From NCBI GenBank assembly GCA_029052615.1, contig JAIDIR010000272.1, positions 1 to 17,278 on the forward strand: DNA of 17,278 bases, in the 5' to 3' direction. Positions 6,480-14,767 of this stretch are shown piece after piece; positions within the stretch are counted from its first letter, which is position 1, and the number at the start of each line of letters is the position of its first letter. The notes under the pieces are model-generated. The model was not told where the DNA came from. It saw only the letters and a list, made by a program, of their open reading frames with translations, and made no database searches. Source of the stretch: Clostridia bacterium (GTDB lineage Bacteria; Bacillota; Clostridia; Christensenellales; Borkfalkiaceae). The translations under genes and the position numbers were made by a program.

Positions 6480-6531
6480 ATCAGCTTTAAAATTTTCCTT
6501 AAAGGCTTTGGCGGTTTAATGCATATGATGG

Positions 6532-7140
6532 TCATACTTTACCCCTGTTTACGATAATCAGAGCACAGTCGTCCTCGTCAATCTCCACGCTCGCCTCGTC
6601 GCTTTCGACGACGTTGGAAATACCGCGGCATTCGCCGTAGCCCAGCATTTTGGGATAGGCGTACTTGCACCCTGTACTATTTATTATATGCACGGGTCCG
6701 CCGAAAGGGAACACCGAAAAGGTTGCGCCCTTAGCGCCCTTCAATTTAACCTTGCCGCTGCCCGTGAAAATCACCGAACGTTCGGTTATCATCTTTGCGC
6801 TCACGTCGCGGGTGAATGCCAGATATAAAAGGTGCAGATTGCCTAAAAAATGGTCGTCTCTGCCGCCGCCTCCGCCGTAAATTTCTATAGTGTCCACGCC
6901 CTTTTCAAACAGCGCGTTCATAGCAAGTTCGCCGTCGGTAAAATCCTTTTCGTTGGGATAAACCTTGCTGGGGGGCGGTTCGGGAACGTAGGGAAGACTG
7001 TCGTAGTCGCCTACGTTTTTATCTATTCTCACCTTGCCTTTCGCCCAGTCGTAAGCCCCGTCGCAGCAGACGACGTAAGCGTCCTCCGCGTTGATTTGCC
7101 CTCCGTAAGGGTCGCCGTTTAACAGCAGTATTCCTTTCAT
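6532..7140 (-). CDS. thiN: Thiamine pyrophosphokinase
   Basis: Transfers pyrophosphate from ATP to thiamine to make thiamine diphosphate. The 202-residue length is slightly below the usual 210-215. Family motifs appear in order: CCDGA (25-29), GDYDS (44-48), EKDFTDGE (64-71), GGGGRDDH (90-97) with NLHLL after it, and a late STGCKY. The aspartates of the GDYDS and EKDFTDGE loops are the expected metal and pyrophosphate ligands. AGAGGTG just upstream supports the start. Its ATG overlaps the rpe stop as ATGA, so the two are probably translated together. The rpe-thiN pair is conserved in Bacillus. Confidence 0.93.
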   Translation of the reverse strand: MKGILLLNGDPYGGQINAEDAYVVCCDGAYDWAKGKVRIDKNVGDYDSLPYVPEPPPSKVYPNEKDFTDGELAMNALFEKGVDTIEIYGGGGGRDDHFLGNLHLLYLAFTRDVSAKMITERSVIFTGSGKVKLKGAKGATFSVFPFGGPVHIINSTGCKYAYPKMLGYGECRGISNVVESDEASVEIDEDDCALIIVNRGKV

Positions 7141-7811
7141 ATTTCACCTCTTATGTAACCTATCGCCGCGCGCATATCGTCCGCGCCGAACACCGCCGAG
7201 CCGGCGACTAAAACGGTCGCGCCCGCCTGACGGATAAGCTCCGCGTTGCCCGTCGTAACGCCGCCGTCGATTTCTATTTCAAGTTCGTTTTTGCCGTTCT
7301 TTGCGGCATATTCACGCACCTTTTTTACGTTTTCCAGTGCGGAAGGGATAAATTTCTGTCCGCCGTAGCCGGGGAACACCGACATTATAAGCACCATATC
7401 GCACAGGTCTATCACGTCGTAAATGCACTCCGCAGGCGTGTCGGGATTGATTACCGCGCCGCACTTCACGCCGTACGATTTGATAAGCTGCAGGGTCTCC
7501 CTCAAATACCCGTCGGAAATTTTTTTGCACGCCTCGTAGTGTACGGTTATTATATCCGCGCCCGCGTCCGCAAAGAATTTAATCTGCGTCTGGGGGTGCT
7601 CTATCATAAGGTGCACGTCCAGCGGCAGTTTGGTGAGCTTGCGTATGTTTTTTACCATCTGCCCGCCGAAGGTTATGGGCGCAACGAAACTGCCGTCCAT
7701 AACGTCGCAGTGTATCCAGTCGGCGCCCGCCGCCTCCACCTTTTTCACGGCTTCACCCATAGCCGAAAAATCGGCTGACAAAATAGAAGGTGCAACTTTA
7801 ACTTTTGTCAT
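7137..7811 (-). CDS. rpe: Ribulose-phosphate 3-epimerase
   Basis: Interconverts ribulose 5-phosphate and xylulose 5-phosphate in the pentose phosphate pathway. The 224-residue TIM barrel shows APSILSADF, HCDVMDG-(3)-APITFGG, LDVHLMIEHP, VINPDTP, MSVFPGYGGQ (family: MSVNPGFGGQ) and EIDGGV, with catalytic aspartates in the DVMDG and EIDGG loops. The frame is open for 41 more codons upstream, but the MTKVKVAPS start at 7811 is chosen because AAGGA lies eight bases before it and the homologous sequence begins there. The 86-base gap to rlmN is very AT-rich. In Bacillus prpC, prkC and rsgA lie between rlmN and rpe; none is here. Confidence 0.95.
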   Translation of the reverse strand: MTKVKVAPSILSADFSAMGEAVKKVEAAGADWIHCDVMDGSFVAPITFGGQMVKNIRKLTKLPLDVHLMIEHPQTQIKFFADAGADIITVHYEACKKISDGYLRETLQLIKSYGVKCGAVINPDTPAECIYDVIDLCDMVLIMSVFPGYGGQKFIPSALENVKKVREYAAKNGKNELEIEIDGGVTTGNAELIRQAGATVLVAGSAVFGADDMRAAIGYIRGEI

Positions 7812-7897
7812 AATCTTTATCCTTATCGTTATATATACCTTAAAAAATTCGGTTTCGTTTACAAAAAAACAAAAAAATAATTTTATCTTTGCGAAGC

Positions 7898-8932
7898 TTA
7901 TGAACCGAGATAGGAAGCTCGTAATTGTCCGCACGCTCCGCCTATATCCGCGCCCGTCCTGCGGCGTAAAGTTGCGGAAAGTCCGCCCTTTTCAAGCAAG
8001 CCCAAAAATCTGTACGCCTGCTTTTCGTCCGCGGCGGCAAGAGTTCTTTCCTTGACCTCGTTCAACCTTATTAAATTGACGTGGCAGGGCTTACCCTTCA
8101 ACAGCGCTATAAGCTGCTCGGCGTGACGCTCGTCGCAGTTCTCGCCCGCAATAAGCGCGTACTCGAATATGTACCGTCTGCCCGTCTTTTCAAAGTAATA
8201 AGCGCAGGCGTCCAGCACCTCGGCAATCGTCCACTTGTTGGCAATGGGCATAGTGCGTGCGCGCTCGCTATCGCCGGTCGAATGCAGGGAAACGGTAAGA
8301 TTTACGGGTATTCCCTCGTCGGCTAGCTCGCGCATTTTATCCGCCAAACCGCAGGTTGAAAGGGATATATTGCGCGCCGAAATATTTATTCCCTCCGCTG
8401 CGGTCACGTTTTTTAAAAACGCAACGACGTTTTCGTAATTGTCCAGAGGCTCGCCGCTGCCCATTAAAACTATGTTGGTTACGCCCCTTTCCTTGCCCTG
8501 CGCGTGCAGCGCGTTGACGGTTAAAACCTGCGCAAGAATTTCGCCCGAGGTCAGATCGCGCACCCTGCCGCCCAGCGTGCTTGCGCAGAATTTACAGCCC
8601 ATGCGGCAGCCCACCTGCGTGGACACGCACTGTGTATTGCCGTACTTATAGCGCATTAAAACGCCCTCGATTATATTGCCGTCGGCAAGGCGGAAAAGAT
8701 ATTTTTCGGTGCCGTCCGCGCTTGTCAAAGTTTTGATTATTTCAACGGGGCAGTCCTCGAATTCGCTTAAAAGTTTATCGCGGAAGGACTGGGGCAGCAC
8801 GGAAATTTCGCTTATTCTTTTGCCCTGCGTAATTCCCAAAAACAGTTGCTTTGCGCGGAACCTGGGCTGACCGAGCGAAACGACCAGCTCGCTTATTTGG
8901 TTGTAATCCAAATCCTGAATAATTCTTTTCAT
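7898..8932 (-). CDS. rlmN: 23S rRNA (adenine2503-C2)/tRNA methyltransferase, radical SAM
   Basis: Dual-specificity enzyme that methylates C2 of A2503 in 23S rRNA and A37 in tRNAs, using a 4Fe-4S cluster and a methyl-cysteine. At 344 residues it is of normal length. The cluster cysteines are C109, C113 and C116 in CRMGCKFC. The SAM-binding GSGEPL is at 158-163, and the mechanistic C334 sits in GGACGQL near the C-terminus. The conserved QCVSTQVGC segment precedes the cluster motif. Its ATG overlaps the stop of the upstream hydrolase as ATGA. It has no Shine-Dalgarno sequence of its own, which fits translational coupling. Confidence 0.95.
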   Translation of the reverse strand: MKRIIQDLDYNQISELVVSLGQPRFRAKQLFLGITQGKRISEISVLPQSFRDKLLSEFEDCPVEIIKTLTSADGTEKYLFRLADGNIIEGVLMRYKYGNTQCVSTQVGCRMGCKFCASTLGGRVRDLTSGEILAQVLTVNALHAQGKERGVTNIVLMGSGEPLDNYENVVAFLKNVTAAEGINISARNISLSTCGLADKMRELADEGIPVNLTVSLHSTGDSERARTMPIANKWTIAEVLDACAYYFEKTGRRYIFEYALIAGENCDERHAEQLIALLKGKPCHVNLIRLNEVKERTLAAADEKQAYRFLGLLEKGGLSATLRRRTGADIGGACGQLRASYLGS

Positions 8933-9903
8933 CGTATAAATTGCAAAAGAACGTTAAAGCACTCGTTCATAGCCGCAGCCGAGGGCAGATGCCCCGCGTC
9001 CTTTATTACCTTGACGGAAACGTTTTCGTTGCCGCACTTTTCAACGGCTGCCAGCACGCTCTTCGTGGAAGTTATAATGTCCGTATCGCCCTGCAGCATA
9101 ACGTATCTTACCTTCACTTCGGAAAGCAGAGGCGTTAAGTCGGTGTTGAGATGGTCCAGCAAAAGAGTTTTGTTAAATCTGTAACCGTTTCTCACCACCG
9201 CCTTAAAATCTTTAAAAGAATAGTCGGGGCTTGTGAGAAGCCCTTTAATTATCTCGCCGATGGGCGCAGGGGCTGCGTTTCTGTTGGTATATGCGTCGGT
9301 ATATTTTCTTAACAGCTTGTAAAGCTTTCTTAAATTTTTATCTAAAACCGCGTAATCGCAGTCCGTACCCTTTTCTAAAATTTTTAACGCCGCCTGCTTT
9401 GCCTTTTGCGGTGCGCCGTCAAAAGCGGCTTCCACCTCGCCGTTAAAGAAAAGATTTTTAAGCACCTGACCGTAAACGAACACCCCGTCAATCTTTTGGT
9501 TGACGCGCAGAGCCGCGTGGAGCGCAAGTATACTGCCCCAGCTTACGCCGAATAAAAACAGTTTGTTTTCGGGAAACCTCTGCTTCATTTCGCAAACGAG
9601 GTCGCACGTCATATCCACGAAATTTTCCACTTTAAAGCCGTCGTCAATCTTATAATTATTGCAGCCGCAGCCGAGCTGATCCCAGTAGACCATAATCGCC
9701 TTATCCGTCCATTCGGGAAAGAGCCCGCGGCACCCCACCGAAAAGGGCACGGGCGAGCCCGGTCCGCCGTGCAGACAGATGACTACGGGCAATTCTTTGC
9801 GTTTGCCCTCGATTGCGATTTTCTGTTTATAGCCGCCGAGGACGACTTGTTTAACTTTGGAAACCTCGCAGCTCTCTATATAATTCTTCCGTGACTTTTT
9901 CAT
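8929..9903 (-). CDS. Alpha/beta hydrolase, proline iminopeptidase-like (S33)
   Basis: A 324-residue serine hydrolase. HGGPG at 45-49 is the S33 oxyanion motif and WDQLGCG follows at 74-80. The nucleophile elbow GVSWGS puts Ser121 at the centre. The acid is probably D275 in QGDTDI, and the general base H305 in DAGHLP. Residues about 140-250 would form the lid. The fold suggests release of N-terminal proline or another small residue, or hydrolysis of an ester or lactone; the substrate cannot be read from sequence. It is inserted between rsmB and rlmN, which normally adjoin, and overlaps both by ATGA. It carries its own AGGAG six bases before ATG. No signal peptide is present. Confidence 0.85.
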   Translation of the reverse strand: MKKSRKNYIESCEVSKVKQVVLGGYKQKIAIEGKRKELPVVICLHGGPGSPVPFSVGCRGLFPEWTDKAIMVYWDQLGCGCNNYKIDDGFKVENFVDMTCDLVCEMKQRFPENKLFLFGVSWGSILALHAALRVNQKIDGVFVYGQVLKNLFFNGEVEAAFDGAPQKAKQAALKILEKGTDCDYAVLDKNLRKLYKLLRKYTDAYTNRNAAPAPIGEIIKGLLTSPDYSFKDFKAVVRNGYRFNKTLLLDHLNTDLTPLLSEVKVRYVMLQGDTDIITSTKSVLAAVEKCGNENVSVKVIKDAGHLPSAAAMNECFNVLLQFIR

Positions 9904-11123
9904 TTCTTTCTCCTGAACGCCGTCAGATAAAAACCCGCGCCGAGCGAGATATGCGGCAGGAACTGCAAGCCGTAATTCGTGCGCCTGTGATTAAGCGGCG
10001 ACGACGGCACTTCCAGCTCGTAATCTTCGCGCCCCTGCAAAAAGGCGACCGCAATGCTGTCGTTTTCTTCGGGCAGTACCGAGCAGGTTGAATAGTACAG
10101 CACGCCGCCCGTCTTGACGTACCGCGCGCAGTTTGCGAGTATGCGCGACTGCACTTCCGCAAGCGCGGAAATATCTTCCTCCTTACGGTTGAGCTTTATA
10201 TCGGGATTTTCGGCAATTACGCCCGTACCCGAACAGGGCGCGTCGACAAGCACCGCGTCGAACGCGCTTTGGAACTGCGCGTTGAAAACCGAGCTGTCCG
10301 CTGTTATTGCCGTAACGTTGTCCGTTCCCATTCTTGCGGCGTATTCTTCGATAAGCTTTTTGCGGTGGGGATGAATTTCGCACGCGGTCACGCTTTTGCA
10401 CTTGCCCGCAAGCAAGACCGACTTGCCGCCTGGAGCGGCGCACGCGTCCAGAAGCTTTTCGCACGGGGATATTGCCGAACAGATTGCCACCGAACCGACC
10501 GACTGAAAGGTGTAGTCGCCTGCAAAGAACCCATCGTCGCGCTGAAAGTTGGGAAAGATATATACGCCGCCGAAGGGCGTTTTTATATGCTGCGCGCCCA
10601 AATATTTTTCTTCGCCGCGCACGAAACGCACGCACTGCCCAAGACTCTGCGCGGACAGGATTTGCTCCGCTTCCGCCTTGTAGCTGCGCTTGATTTTCTT
10701 GGTCAGCCACAGCGGAGCCGAGCATTTTATTGCAAGCGCTTCGGTAGGATTTTCGGGAAGCGCGGGCACTTTATAGGAGCGCAGAAATCCGTTGATAAAA
10801 CCGGCGGCGCCGCCCTTGCCCAGCTTCTTGCAAAGCTCCACGGCGCAGTCCACCACCATGTAATCGTGCTTGCCCATAAACTCCAGCATGTACAGCGCAA
10901 TCTTTAAAATCAGCCTGACCGCCGCCTTGGGCGCGCTCTGCACGTTGGCGGAAATTACGTAGTTTAAATATATATCCTTATCGAGAACGCCGTAGCAGAT
11001 TTTTACCGTGCGCGCCGAATTTAACGGCTCGACGGGCGTTTCGGATATTGCCTGTTTTAAAAATTTGCCCCCGGAATATACCTTTGCAAGCACTAAATAG
11101 GGGTCTGTAAGCGGATTAGTCAA
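9900..11123 (-). CDS. rsmB: 16S rRNA (cytosine967-C5)-methyltransferase
   Basis: Methylates C5 of C967 (E. coli numbering) in 16S rRNA. At 407 residues it is somewhat shorter than the usual 430-450. The N-terminal NusB-like RNA-binding domain spans about 1-130. The SAM-binding motif DACAAPGGK is at 226-234. The two catalytic cysteines are C297 in DAPCSGTG and C347 in YYSTCSVLPEEN. The start is TTG at 11121-11123, overlapping the fmt stop by eight bases (TTGACTAA). A GTG ten codons further on is an alternative, but it has no better ribosome binding site. Its stop overlaps the next gene as ATGA. Confidence 0.92.
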   Translation of the reverse strand: MTNPLTDPYLVLAKVYSGGKFLKQAISETPVEPLNSARTVKICYGVLDKDIYLNYVISANVQSAPKAAVRLILKIALYMLEFMGKHDYMVVDCAVELCKKLGKGGAAGFINGFLRSYKVPALPENPTEALAIKCSAPLWLTKKIKRSYKAEAEQILSAQSLGQCVRFVRGEEKYLGAQHIKTPFGGVYIFPNFQRDDGFFAGDYTFQSVGSVAICSAISPCEKLLDACAAPGGKSVLLAGKCKSVTACEIHPHRKKLIEEYAARMGTDNVTAITADSSVFNAQFQSAFDAVLVDAPCSGTGVIAENPDIKLNRKEEDISALAEVQSRILANCARYVKTGGVLYYSTCSVLPEENDSIAVAFLQGREDYELEVPSSPLNHRRTNYGLQFLPHISLGAGFYLTAFRRKK

Positions 11124-12030
11124 ACCTGTCGCCCGCCTTGATTTTTCTGCCGTTCACCGCGTCGGCCGCCGCAAGGGGCTTGCCGCCCGCAAACTGAATT
11201 AAGCTTATATTTACCGCGCCGTCCGCGCACGCGGCTATTATTCCGCGCTTATCCGCGGACAGCACCGTTCCGCACTCCCCCGCGCCCTCGCAGGGAATTG
11301 CCTTTAACAAATTGACGGGGCTGCCGTTAAGAAAAGCAAACGCCGCGGGCGAAGGGCTCATTGCGTTGATGAGGTTCGCAACCGCCTTTGCGCCTTTATT
11401 AAAGTCGACGCGCGCGTCGTCCTTGGAAATCTTTTTGCAGTAGGTTGCGCGCGCCTCGTCCTGAACCAGCAGGTTTTCGTCCCCGCGTTCCAGAATATCC
11501 GCCGCCTCAACTACCGCCTGCGCCGAGAGAGTGGAAAGCTCGTTTGAAAGCTCGCCGCAGGTCATATTGCCGACCGCACAGCGCCTGACCAACAATATGC
11601 CGCCGCAATCGAGCGCAAGCTCGGTCTTCATAACGGTCACGCCGGTATATTCGCAGCCCGACAGTATTGCCGACTGAATGGGGCTTGCACCGCGGAATTC
11701 GGGCAGAAGCGAGGCGTGCAGATTATACACGCCCTTGGGGAACGCGTTAAGAACGTCCTGCGAAAGAAGCTGACCGTAGGCGCACGTAAACATTATATCC
11801 GCGCCGAGCGAAGCAAGCTCTTCCGCGTGCTCCCTGATTTTGGGATAGTCCAGCACGGGTATGCCGACGCTGAGCGCGTATGCCTTGACGGGCGTGGGCG
11901 TAAGTATGCGCTTTCTGCCCGTGGGCTTGTCCGGCTGAGTTATAACCGCAACTATTTCCCTGCCCGACTCGACGAGAGCGCGCAGGGGCTGAACGGCGTA
12001 TTCGGGCGACCCCGCGTAAATTATCTTCAT
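11116..12030 (-). CDS. fmt: Methionyl-tRNA formyltransferase
   Basis: Adds a formyl group from 10-formyl-tetrahydrofolate to Met-tRNAi before translation initiation. The 304-residue protein shows the start MKIIYAGSPEYA, QPDKPTGRKR (32-41), AYGQLL (84-89), NLHASLLPEFRGASPI (103-118, with catalytic N103 and H105) and TGVTVM (129-134). Catalytic D141 is in LALDCGG, where the family more often has LDTGD. The C-terminal OB domain with tRNA contacts follows from about 200. The ATG overlaps the def stop as ATGA, with GAGG ten bases upstream. The def-fmt-rsmB order is one of the most conserved bacterial arrangements. Confidence 0.95.
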   Translation of the reverse strand: MKIIYAGSPEYAVQPLRALVESGREIVAVITQPDKPTGRKRILTPTPVKAYALSVGIPVLDYPKIREHAEELASLGADIMFTCAYGQLLSQDVLNAFPKGVYNLHASLLPEFRGASPIQSAILSGCEYTGVTVMKTELALDCGGILLVRRCAVGNMTCGELSNELSTLSAQAVVEAADILERGDENLLVQDEARATYCKKISKDDARVDFNKGAKAVANLINAMSPSPAAFAFLNGSPVNLLKAIPCEGAGECGTVLSADKRGIIAACADGAVNISLIQFAGGKPLAAADAVNGRKIKAGDRFD

Positions 12031-12479
12031 TTATCGAAAACCTCTTCCGCCCTGTCGATATACAGTATACCGTCCAGATGGTCGAACTCGTGGCACATGC
12101 AGCGCGCGAAAAGCCCAGTGCCAGTGACGGTGTGTTTCTTGCCCGTGCGGTCGCGGTATTCCGCCTTGACCTTGTTGGGGCGGGTAACCACGCCTGTCTT
12201 GCCCTTGACGGAAAGACAGCCCTCTTCCCCCCTCTGCTCGCCCTTGACGGAAAGTATTTTGGGGTTAATCATTTCAAAGTATCCCTCGTCCAGGTCGATT
12301 ACCACCACCCTTAAGCTTACGCCAATCTGCGGCGCGGCAAGTCCAGCGCCGTCCTCCTGGCGCACGGTAATCTTCATATCGTCTAAAAGCGCGGCAAGGT
12401 CGCCGTCGAATTTTCTGACCTCCTCGCACTTCTTTCTTAACACCTCGTCACCGACTTGTACAACGTATCTGTATGGCAT
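12027..12479 (-). CDS. def: Peptide deformylase
   Basis: Removes the N-formyl group from new proteins, reversing the modification made by the product of the next gene. The 150-residue type-1 enzyme has all three hallmark motifs: GAGLAAPQIG (44-53), EEGCLS with metal ligand C88 (85-90), and CHEFDHLDG (129-137) with H130, E131 and H134. AAGGAG lies just before the ATG, supporting the start. It begins 15 bases after the priA stop. Confidence 0.96.
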   Translation of the reverse strand: MPYRYVVQVGDEVLRKKCEEVRKFDGDLAALLDDMKITVRQEDGAGLAAPQIGVSLRVVVIDLDEGYFEMINPKILSVKGEQRGEEGCLSVKGKTGVVTRPNKVKAEYRDRTGKKHTVTGTGLFARCMCHEFDHLDGILYIDRAEEVFDK

Positions 12480-12494
12480 ATATTCTCCTTTTGA

Positions 12495-14663
12495 CTACGA
12501 CAGATTGGCGGGGTTTTCCTCGACGTACACCAGCGCGTCGGGCGTGGTGCACTCCACCGCAATATCGTAGATTTGCTTTAAATGTTTTTGCGTGCGCAGG
12601 CGGGCGAGCACCTGATAGCGCACCTTGTTCTGTATGCGCTTTATGGGCGAGTGCATCTTGTTGAAAAAGATAAAGTCGCCGCTGTCCTCCGCACGTATTT
12701 TGTCAATCGCAAAGAAGACGTTTTTCAACGCTTCCAGCGCCTTGTCGTCCTTTTCGGCAACCACCATTACGCGGCATATAAGCGAGTAGGGCGGATAGAG
12801 CGCCGCCTTGCGCATCTTGACTTCGTTTTCAAAAAAGCTCTTGTAATCGTACTGCACGGCAAAGCGCAGTATGTAGTTTTCGGGCGAGTATGTCTGTAAC
12901 ACCACCTTGCCCTTATCGCCCGCCCTGCCGCTTCTGCCGGCGACCTGCGTTATCAGCTGAAAGGTGCGCTCGCCGCTGCGGTAGTCCGAAAAATGCAGGC
13001 TCATATCGGCGTCCAGAATACCGACAAGCGTTACCGCGGGAAAGTCGTGCCCCTTGGCAATCATCTGCGTTCCCACCAGTATATCCGCCTTCTTTTCGGC
13101 GAACTGCTTCAATATCTTATAGTGCCCGTCCTTGCCCGAAACGGTGTCGTTATCCATTCGTATTATGCGCGCCGACGGGAACAGGCGCGAAAGCTCCTCG
13201 ACCACCCTCTGCGTGCCCGTGCCGCTGTATCTTAAATGCGTGCCCTTGCACTGCGGGCATGCGGAAAGCATATGGTATTTCGCGCCGCAGTAGTGGCACT
13301 TAAGGCAGTTTTCCTCGCTGTGGTAGGTGAGTGAAACGTCGCAGTTTTCGCACTTGGCAACGTACCCGCAGTCGGTGCAAATTACCGTCTGCGAATAGCC
13401 GCGGCGGTTGATAAATATTATCGCCTGATTGCCCTTGGAAAGGGTGCCGTCCAGCTCCTCCCTGAGCGCGCGCGACAGGTTGGAAGGGTTGCCCCTTTTG
13501 ACCTCCTTGCGCATATCGGCGATTATTATTTCGGGAAGCGGCCGACCGTTTATTCTCTCGGTCAAAGTGACCAGCCCGTACCGCCCCTCGGTAGCTTCTA
13601 TATAGCTTTCGACCGACGGCGTTGCGCTGCCCAAAATGAGCTTGCAGCCGTTATATTCCGCCCTTAAACGGGCAATATCCACCGTCGAATACCTTGGCGC
13701 GGTCTCCGAGCGGTATGAAGAATCGTGCTCCTCGTCAATTATAATCGCGCCGATATTTTCAAGCGGAGCGAAGATTGCAGAGCGCGCACCTATGGCGATT
13801 TTAGCCTCGCCCGAACGCAGCCGCCACCACTCGTCGAAACGCTCGCCCGCGGAAAGTCCGCTGTGCAGAATTGCCGCCTGACCGCCGAACCGCGCGCGGA
13901 GCTGCGCAAGCATCTGCGGCGTTAGCGATATTTCGGGCACGAGGAAAATGGCGCTCTTGCCCTCCTTCAATTTGTCGGCGATTATGTTTAAATAAATTTC
14001 GGTTTTGCCGCTGCCCGTGACGCCGTGAATGAGGTTGACGCGATAGGGTGAATTTTCGATATACTCCACCGCGCCGCGCTGGTCGGGCGTAAGCACCTTA
14101 ACGCTTGCGTCGCCCTGCGCATAAGCGGGGGTGCGGTTGCGCTTGATTTTATAAATTTCAGCCGCGCCCTTTTCAACCAACGCGTTGACCGCGCCGCTTC
14201 CGTAGCTTTTTGTAAGCGGCACGTACTCGCAGTCGCCCTTTTGCTTTAACTCTGCCAGCGCCTCCGCCTGCTTTTTTGCGGCTTTGGAAAGGTTGGGCTC
14301 GACGCCCGTGAACTTAATCCTCTTTATATACGTTTCGTTGACCTTGCCCAGGCGCATTTCGGACGGAAGAAACAGACGGAGCGACGCGGCCTTTGGCACG
14401 CGGTAACGCTCCGCAATATTTTCCATAAGCGAAAAGCACTCGGGAACGAGTGCGGGAAGTTCGTCGTAGACCGAGGTGACGGGCTTGATTTTTTCCGCGG
14501 CAAAGGCAGAGGTCTCGCTCAATCCTATAACGAACCCCTCGATAATCCTGCCGCCGAACGGCACCTTCACCCTGCACCCCACCTGCGTTTCGGGCGGACA
14601 GGAATATTCGAAAACCTTGTCCACCTGCGAGTGGGCTATGTCTACTATGACTTGCGCGAACAT
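12495..14663 (-). CDS. priA: Primosomal protein N' (replication restart helicase PriA)
   Basis: Reloads the replisome at stalled or collapsed forks. The 722-residue protein has the DNA 3'-end binding domain (1-100), Walker A GVTGSGKT (214-221), DEEH (310-313) and GSATPS (345-350). A zinc-binding insert has cysteines 429, 432, 438, 441, 456, 459, 469 and 472, with an extra C453. The second RecA domain holds VGTQMIAKGHDFP (530-542) and VAGRSGRAG (574-582). The usual upstream neighbour coaBC is absent; instead there is a 104-base spacer with a perfect hairpin. No Shine-Dalgarno sequence is evident before the ATG, although the first residues fit the family well. Confidence 0.96.
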   Translation of the reverse strand: MFAQVIVDIAHSQVDKVFEYSCPPETQVGCRVKVPFGGRIIEGFVIGLSETSAFAAEKIKPVTSVYDELPALVPECFSLMENIAERYRVPKAASLRLFLPSEMRLGKVNETYIKRIKFTGVEPNLSKAAKKQAEALAELKQKGDCEYVPLTKSYGSGAVNALVEKGAAEIYKIKRNRTPAYAQGDASVKVLTPDQRGAVEYIENSPYRVNLIHGVTGSGKTEIYLNIIADKLKEGKSAIFLVPEISLTPQMLAQLRARFGGQAAILHSGLSAGERFDEWWRLRSGEAKIAIGARSAIFAPLENIGAIIIDEEHDSSYRSETAPRYSTVDIARLRAEYNGCKLILGSATPSVESYIEATEGRYGLVTLTERINGRPLPEIIIADMRKEVKRGNPSNLSRALREELDGTLSKGNQAIIFINRRGYSQTVICTDCGYVAKCENCDVSLTYHSEENCLKCHYCGAKYHMLSACPQCKGTHLRYSGTGTQRVVEELSRLFPSARIIRMDNDTVSGKDGHYKILKQFAEKKADILVGTQMIAKGHDFPAVTLVGILDADMSLHFSDYRSGERTFQLITQVAGRSGRAGDKGKVVLQTYSPENYILRFAVQYDYKSFFENEVKMRKAALYPPYSLICRVMVVAEKDDKALEALKNVFFAIDKIRAEDSGDFIFFNKMHSPIKRIQNKVRYQVLARLRTQKHLKQIYDIAVECTTPDALVYVEENPANLS

Positions 14664-14682
14664 CGTTTTTAACCGTATAAAT

Positions 14683-14711
14683 ATATTTCGGCGATGGTAT
14701 CGCCGAAATAT
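14683..14711. other. Perfect 13-bp hairpin upstream of priA
   Basis: ATATTTCGGCGAT (14683-14695) and ATCGCCGAAATAT (14699-14711) form a 13-bp stem with a 3-base loop, 19 bases upstream of the priA ATG. On the minus strand no T-run follows, so it is not a classic terminator. It could be an RNA processing or stability element, an operator, or the remnant of a terminator where coaBC used to be. Confidence 0.55.
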
Positions 14712-14767
14712 TTAAAAGCCGTCTTCTTTTGCACCGCCGCCCCGATTTCGGGCAAGCGTAAGTTAAA

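Noticed and set aside
7812..7934. A longer rpe start 41 codons upstream
   Set aside because: The extension overlaps the end of rlmN, is of low-complexity AT-rich origin and lies upstream of the good Shine-Dalgarno sequence at 7820-7824.
10183..10907. Long alternative frames within rsmB on both strands
   Set aside because: They are shadows of the RsmB coding frame, rich in Arg and Ala, without family features.
11716..12570. A 284-codon plus-strand open frame across fmt, def and the end of priA
   Set aside because: It is antisense to three clearly conserved genes and has low-complexity composition with no recognisable domain.
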